From assembly GCA_015179025.1 (NCBI GenBank), contig WHUX01000116.1, positions 105,283-169,282 on the forward strand: a stretch of 64,000 nucleotides of DNA, in the 5' to 3' direction. The stretch's first letter is position 1. Each line of letters opens with the position of its first letter. The position numbers were made by a program, and so were the translations under genes. This DNA is from Terfezia claveryi. Taxonomy: Eukaryota; Ascomycota; Pezizomycetes; Pezizales; Pezizaceae. Below are positions 63,978 to 64,000 of this stretch, piece after piece. The notes below the pieces were generated by a model. That model did no database searches and had not been told where the DNA came from. It worked only from the letters and a program-made list of their open reading frames with translations.

Positions 63978-64000
63978 ATGAGCTACATAGAACGTTCGTT

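Larger units (their letters stand above)
59313..64000 (-). mobile_element. Gypsy element D, internal region (incomplete)
   Basis: Minus-strand domain order from the right window edge is protease (63,977), RT (63,640-62,701), RNase H, an unusual zinc-motif insert, integrase zinc domain and core, and chromodomain (about 59,550). Gag and the 5' LTR are beyond 64,000. It is nested into the 3' part of element C. Several stops and shifts break the pol frame, but long parts are open. Confidence 0.85.

Overview
The window looks like a repeat-rich chromosomal region of a filamentous fungus. The visible genes have short spliceosomal introns (58-89 bp) with GTAAGT donors and CTAAC/CTGAC-type branch sites. 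There is a FunK1-type fungal kinase, Tad1-like LINE debris, chromodomain-bearing Ty3/gypsy elements, and decayed copies whose stop codons look like CpA-to-TpA changes (a RIP-like pattern). That points to an ascomycete with a truffle-like, transposon-bloated genome, but species and class cannot be fixed from the sequence alone. No bacterial operons, rRNA, tRNA or CRISPR arrays were seen.

Layout. 0-10.3 kb: repeat debris, a foldback element with ~555-bp arms (2.9-4.8 kb), a decayed PIF1/Helitron-type helicase and a pogo/Tigger-like transposase gene (8.3-10.1 kb, minus) with one in-frame stop. 10.5-13.1 kb: an apparently intact three-exon gene for a 734-residue trypsin-like protease fused to a long, internally repeated helical region. 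13.6-17 kb: LINE and pogo-like remnants. 17.1-19.3 kb: FunK1-type kinase (minus). 19.7-21.6 kb: a long-TIR element carrying a short Myb/SANT-like ORF. 22.1-23.8 kb: LINE remnants. 23.85-38.7 kb: a large inverted duplication. Its two arms each carry a four-exon gene of unknown function; the right copy (34.4-37.1 kb) is open for 803 residues and the left copy (25.5-28.2 kb) is frameshifted. The left arm was later hit by a 1.6-kb LINE-derived insertion with a 14-bp target duplication. 39-40.4 kb: the 3' end of a Tad1-like LINE. 40.4-42.4 kb: a second pogo-like transposase, split by a 740-bp hAT-like MITE. 42.5-44 kb: an AT-rich long-TIR element. 44.9-64 kb: nested Ty3/gypsy elements. A decayed plus-strand element (A) is split by a younger minus-strand chromovirus (B, 47,015-53,025, LTRs plus a 5-bp target duplication). 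Another decayed plus-strand element (C) follows, then a minus-strand element (D) that runs off the window.

The most unusual signal is a family of tiny insertions scattered through the first 34 kb. Each ends in ..CCAGACTA (or TAGTCTGG.. inverted), and many are only 18-46 bp long yet are flanked by 7-9 bp direct repeats. They match the termini of a 482-bp MITE (32,010-32,491) and probably of the 1.9-kb foldback element. Comparing the two arms of the inverted duplication gives natural empty and filled sites for two of them. At two places the same 8-9 bp target is repeated three times with a different micro-insert between each repeat. This looks like a MULE-like (about 9-bp target) micro-transposon or solo-TIR system.

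The host-type genes (protease-helical protein, FunK1 kinase and the duplicated unknown gene) show no obvious shared pathway. They are islands in repeats.
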